Below are positions 6,051-7,395 of a stretch of DNA of 7,395 nucleotides, piece by piece; position 1 is the first letter of the stretch; each line of letters starts with the position of its first letter. The stretch comes from Hyphomicrobiaceae bacterium. Its GTDB lineage: Bacteria; Pseudomonadota; Alphaproteobacteria; Rhizobiales; JAKIUO01. A program made the position numbers and the translations under genes. The notes below the pieces were generated by a model. It saw nothing but the letters and a program-made list of their open reading frames with translations. It was not told the origin of the DNA and searched no databases. The DNA lies in contig JAKIUO010000148.1 of the NCBI GenBank assembly GCA_021647535.1, positions 1 to 7,395 on the forward strand. Reading direction: 5' to 3'.

Positions 6051-6323
6051 TCAGGAATGAACTTTTTTTGATTTTGCATCCACATAAGCACGTAGCACCG
6101 CCTGCATGCGGCTGATATGGCCTTTGCCACCTCGTTTGAAATACTCAAAGACTTCTTCATCGAGTTTGAGATGAACGGATTTGCGTGTCATGGGATGCTC
6201 TATTTTTCTGGCCTCTCTCCAGAACGCATCGTCAAGCTCGGGGATGTCGCTTAAATCGATATCCTCATCCTTCACAGCACTGATCTCTTTAGCGGTCATT
6301 GGTTTAGAATATTTCGCGTTCAT
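6051..6323 (-). CDS. brnA: BrnA-like antitoxin
   Basis: This 90-residue protein has the usual BrnA layout. The N-terminal part is acidic and flexible (DEDIDLSDIPELDDAFWREA, 19-38). The C-terminal DNA-binding part is of ribbon-helix-helix type: a strand KSVHLKLDEE (48-57), helix VFEYFKRGGKGHI (58-70) and helix SRMQAVLRAYVDAK (71-84). In characterised systems BrnA binds the BrnT ribonuclease and represses the shared promoter. The ATG at 6323 has AAGGA six bases upstream and lies inside the 3' end of brnT, giving a 20-base overlap that implies coupled translation. Gene order is toxin first, antitoxin second, as is normal for brnTA. Leader copy 2 begins directly after the stop. It appears intact. 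Confidence 0.88.
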   Translation of the reverse strand: MNAKYSKPMTAKEISAVKDEDIDLSDIPELDDAFWREARKIEHPMTRKSVHLKLDEEVFEYFKRGGKGHISRMQAVLRAYVDAKSKKVHS

Positions 6324-6597
6324 ATCTTTTCCTTTCCCGGCTGGTTGCAGGACGGGCAGAGATCAATCTTGTCCGTTCATTCCTGTCAGTATGGATGACG
6401 ACAAGGACGGCCATACCATCAATCATGCCAATGCTGATCTCACGGATCTCCTCATAATCGAGAACATCATCCTCGCGGGTGAACACCGGACTCTCGAAAA
6501 TTCGTCTGGCCATTTCGAAGCTGATGCCATGATTGGCAATATTTTTCCGGTTTTTATCTTCATCCCATTCGAAATCGCCATCAACGGTATCCGACAC
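6304..6597 (-). CDS. brnT: BrnT-like ribonuclease toxin (DUF497)
   Basis: This 97-residue protein matches the BrnT/DUF497 family over its full length. Landmarks are FEWDEDKNRKNIANHGISFEMA (residues 9-30), in which W11, the K-N-x-x-N-H-G-I motif and F27 are typical; the following IFESPVF; and the C-terminal RLISARPATSRERKRYE (77-93), the R-x-I-S-A-R-x-A-x-x-x-E-R-x-x-Y signature. BrnT is a RelE-like endoribonuclease toxin. The start is GTG at 6597, supported by AGGAG (6607-6611) nine bases upstream; no ATG fits as well. It is the first gene of the operon. A 14-bp perfect palindrome lies at the promoter, consistent with repression by BrnA. The protein appears intact. Confidence 0.9.
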   Translation of the reverse strand: MSDTVDGDFEWDEDKNRKNIANHGISFEMARRIFESPVFTREDDVLDYEEIREISIGMIDGMAVLVVIHTDRNERTRLISARPATSRERKRYEREIF

Positions 6598-6617
6598 CTT
6601 TTGGCACTCCTTGTGTT

Positions 6618-6646
6618 TATATAGTGTACACTATCATGGACACCAA
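6618..6646 (-). promoter_or_regulatory. Putative brnTA promoter with palindromic operator
   Basis: On the minus strand, TTGGTG (6641-6646) and TATATA (6618-6623) are 17 bases apart, and the start codon lies about 20 bases further on. ATAGTGTACACTAT (6621-6634) is a perfect 14-bp palindrome occupying part of the -10 box and the spacer. It is the obvious candidate for BrnA binding and autorepression. The promoter boxes are only moderate matches; the palindrome is the firmer part. Confidence 0.6.
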
Positions 6647-7193
6647 TAGCAACCGGTCAGCTGGAATGTCAAGATTGCAGCATGGAGCGTCAGAGCACCG
6701 GTGCTTTGGCGTTGATACAGAACGAGAACAATAGGGGATGTAGCAGCATGAATTGGGCACGATTTGACACAAATAGTTTCCACTTATACTACTAAGATTT
6801 TGATAACTGGGTGCGCCTCAGTGTGCCGTTTTACAGTTAAGTCTTTGTAATATAAAGAAAACCAATTGGACTTAAAATCCTGTGTACTCCAATATTATTT
6901 ATCTTGCAATATCAAAGGTTTATAATTATTCCACAGGATCCGCAGAAACACCATTTTCGCACAAAACCGGTGACAGCGGTGTACCTCAAATGGCGAACAC
7001 AAAATGAAGCAATTAACAACTTCCCCACCCCTGCCTGCGTACTTTTCAAACTAACCCACCCACATCGCAATTTCATTGCCCCAAATCATGTTTTCCAGTT
7101 CCGGTAGCAAACAGCGTGTAAAGGTACCGTGCCTGCATATCACTGGAAAACAATTATGTTGCAATATCAAAGAGATGTTCCTGATTTGCATTT
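6647..7193. other. Gene-free AT-rich stretch next to the tRNA-Lys fragment
   Basis: No open frame here has convincing start signals or recognisable protein content. The stretch includes a 14-bp direct repeat, TTGCAATATCAAAG, at 6904-6917 and 7159-7172, and two of the four TGTTTTCCAGT repeats. It may be the non-coding end of an integrated element. Confidence 0.5.
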
Positions 7194-7326
7194 CTTTTAA
7201 TCAGTAGGTCGATGGTTCTAATCCATCAGGGCTCACCACTTTTCCTTATATATTACAGCACCTTGTAGGTGTTCGCAAATGTTCCAAATGGAATGTTTTC
7301 CAGTTTGCGGGCAATTGTTTTCCAGT
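7089..7326. repeat. Four copies of TGTTTTCCAGT around the tRNA-Lys fragment
   Basis: Exact 11-bp copies lie at 7089-7099, 7294-7304 and 7316-7326 in one orientation and at 7142-7152 in the other. The 7142-7155 and 7313-7326 copies share an extended 14 bp (AATTGTTTTCCAGT). Two lie on each side of the tRNA fragment, the arrangement expected for arm-type integrase binding sites around an att core. Function is inferred from position only. Confidence 0.6.
7194..7238 (+). other. tRNA-Lys(UUU) 3'-half fragment, probable attachment-site core
   Basis: Starting at the anticodon loop CTTTTAA (7194-7200, anticodon TTT), the sequence follows a tRNA exactly. It has the 3' anticodon stem TCAGT, a 5-base variable loop (7206-7210), the T-stem GATGG/CCATC, the acceptor 3' strand AGGGCTC, discriminator A, and an encoded CCA (7236-7238). 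No 5' half precedes it. Such 3' halves are produced when integrative elements recombine at the anticodon or T-arm end of a tRNA gene. The T-loop reads TTCTAAT, with T where a purine is expected, so this copy may have drifted as a non-functional remnant. It matches tRNA-Lys by the anticodon and the CTTTTAATC context. Confidence 0.75.
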
Positions 7327-7395
7327 CTTGCAGATGTTCCGGTTGTGTTTTGTTCTTTATTCGCAGTCTTTTTCCCACTTGAGAATGGCCTCTTT

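Noticed and set aside
6904..7107. 67-codon plus-strand frame next to the tRNA fragment
   Set aside because: No ribosome-binding site and a composition typical of AT-rich non-coding DNA; it also spans part of the repeat region.
7253..7395. Minus-strand frame open to the right edge (ends ...FANTYKVL), possibly the tail of an integrase
   Set aside because: A second minus-strand frame is also open over the same bases (to about 7239), and a third ends with KWEKDCE at 7357. None shows a recognisable motif, so a coding call cannot be chosen. An integrase here would fit the att site, but sequence beyond 7395 is needed.

Overview
The window looks like an accessory, mosaic segment of an alphaproteobacterial chromosome. 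Genus cannot be set from the sequence. The alphaproteobacterial impression comes from the Uma2-family protein, the style of the membrane protein at 960-1976, and the CCA-encoding tRNA-Lys fragment. Most genes read leftward (minus strand). Mobile-DNA signatures occur at both ends: the tail of an IS30-type transposase at the left edge and a tRNA-Lys 3'-half, typical of an integrase attachment site, near the right edge.

Layout from left to right. 1-104: end of an IS30-family transposase. 325-882: a complete Uma2-family (DUF820) PD-(D/E)XK-type protein with its own promoter-like sequence, closed by a strong terminator at 917-955. 960-1976 (minus): an unnamed membrane protein with a periplasmic Cys-pair loop and a C-terminal winged-helix-like domain. 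1977-2572: a long leader without a convincing gene. 2573-3174 (minus): a parDE-type toxin-antitoxin operon with a perfect palindromic operator over its -10 box. 3322-5521 (minus): a complete group II intron of about 2.2 kb with a reverse transcriptase that lacks the endonuclease domain, inserted four codons into a very small open frame. 5534-6050: a second long leader. 6051-6597 (minus): a brnTA toxin-antitoxin operon with its own palindromic operator. 6647-7193: no gene. 7194-7238: the tRNA-Lys(UUU) 3'-half, with copies of an 11-bp repeat on both sides.

The most unusual signal is that the two long leaders (about 1974-2470 and 5531-6035) are diverged, collinear copies of each other. Each lies just downstream of a toxin-antitoxin operon, and each ends with a ribosome-binding site and an ATG for a different gene. 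Each also contains a hairpin followed by a T-tract, read on the plus strand (antisense to the downstream gene). The hairpins keep the same bulged G, and their stems differ by compensatory base changes. This suggests a conserved structured RNA, possibly an antisense or immunity-type RNA. The window can be read as two copies of one module, [toxin-antitoxin + RNA-bearing leader + variable gene], with a group II intron in the variable gene of the second copy. With the tRNA attachment-like site, an integrative or satellite-type element, or a tandem pair of them, is a reasonable but unproven reading.
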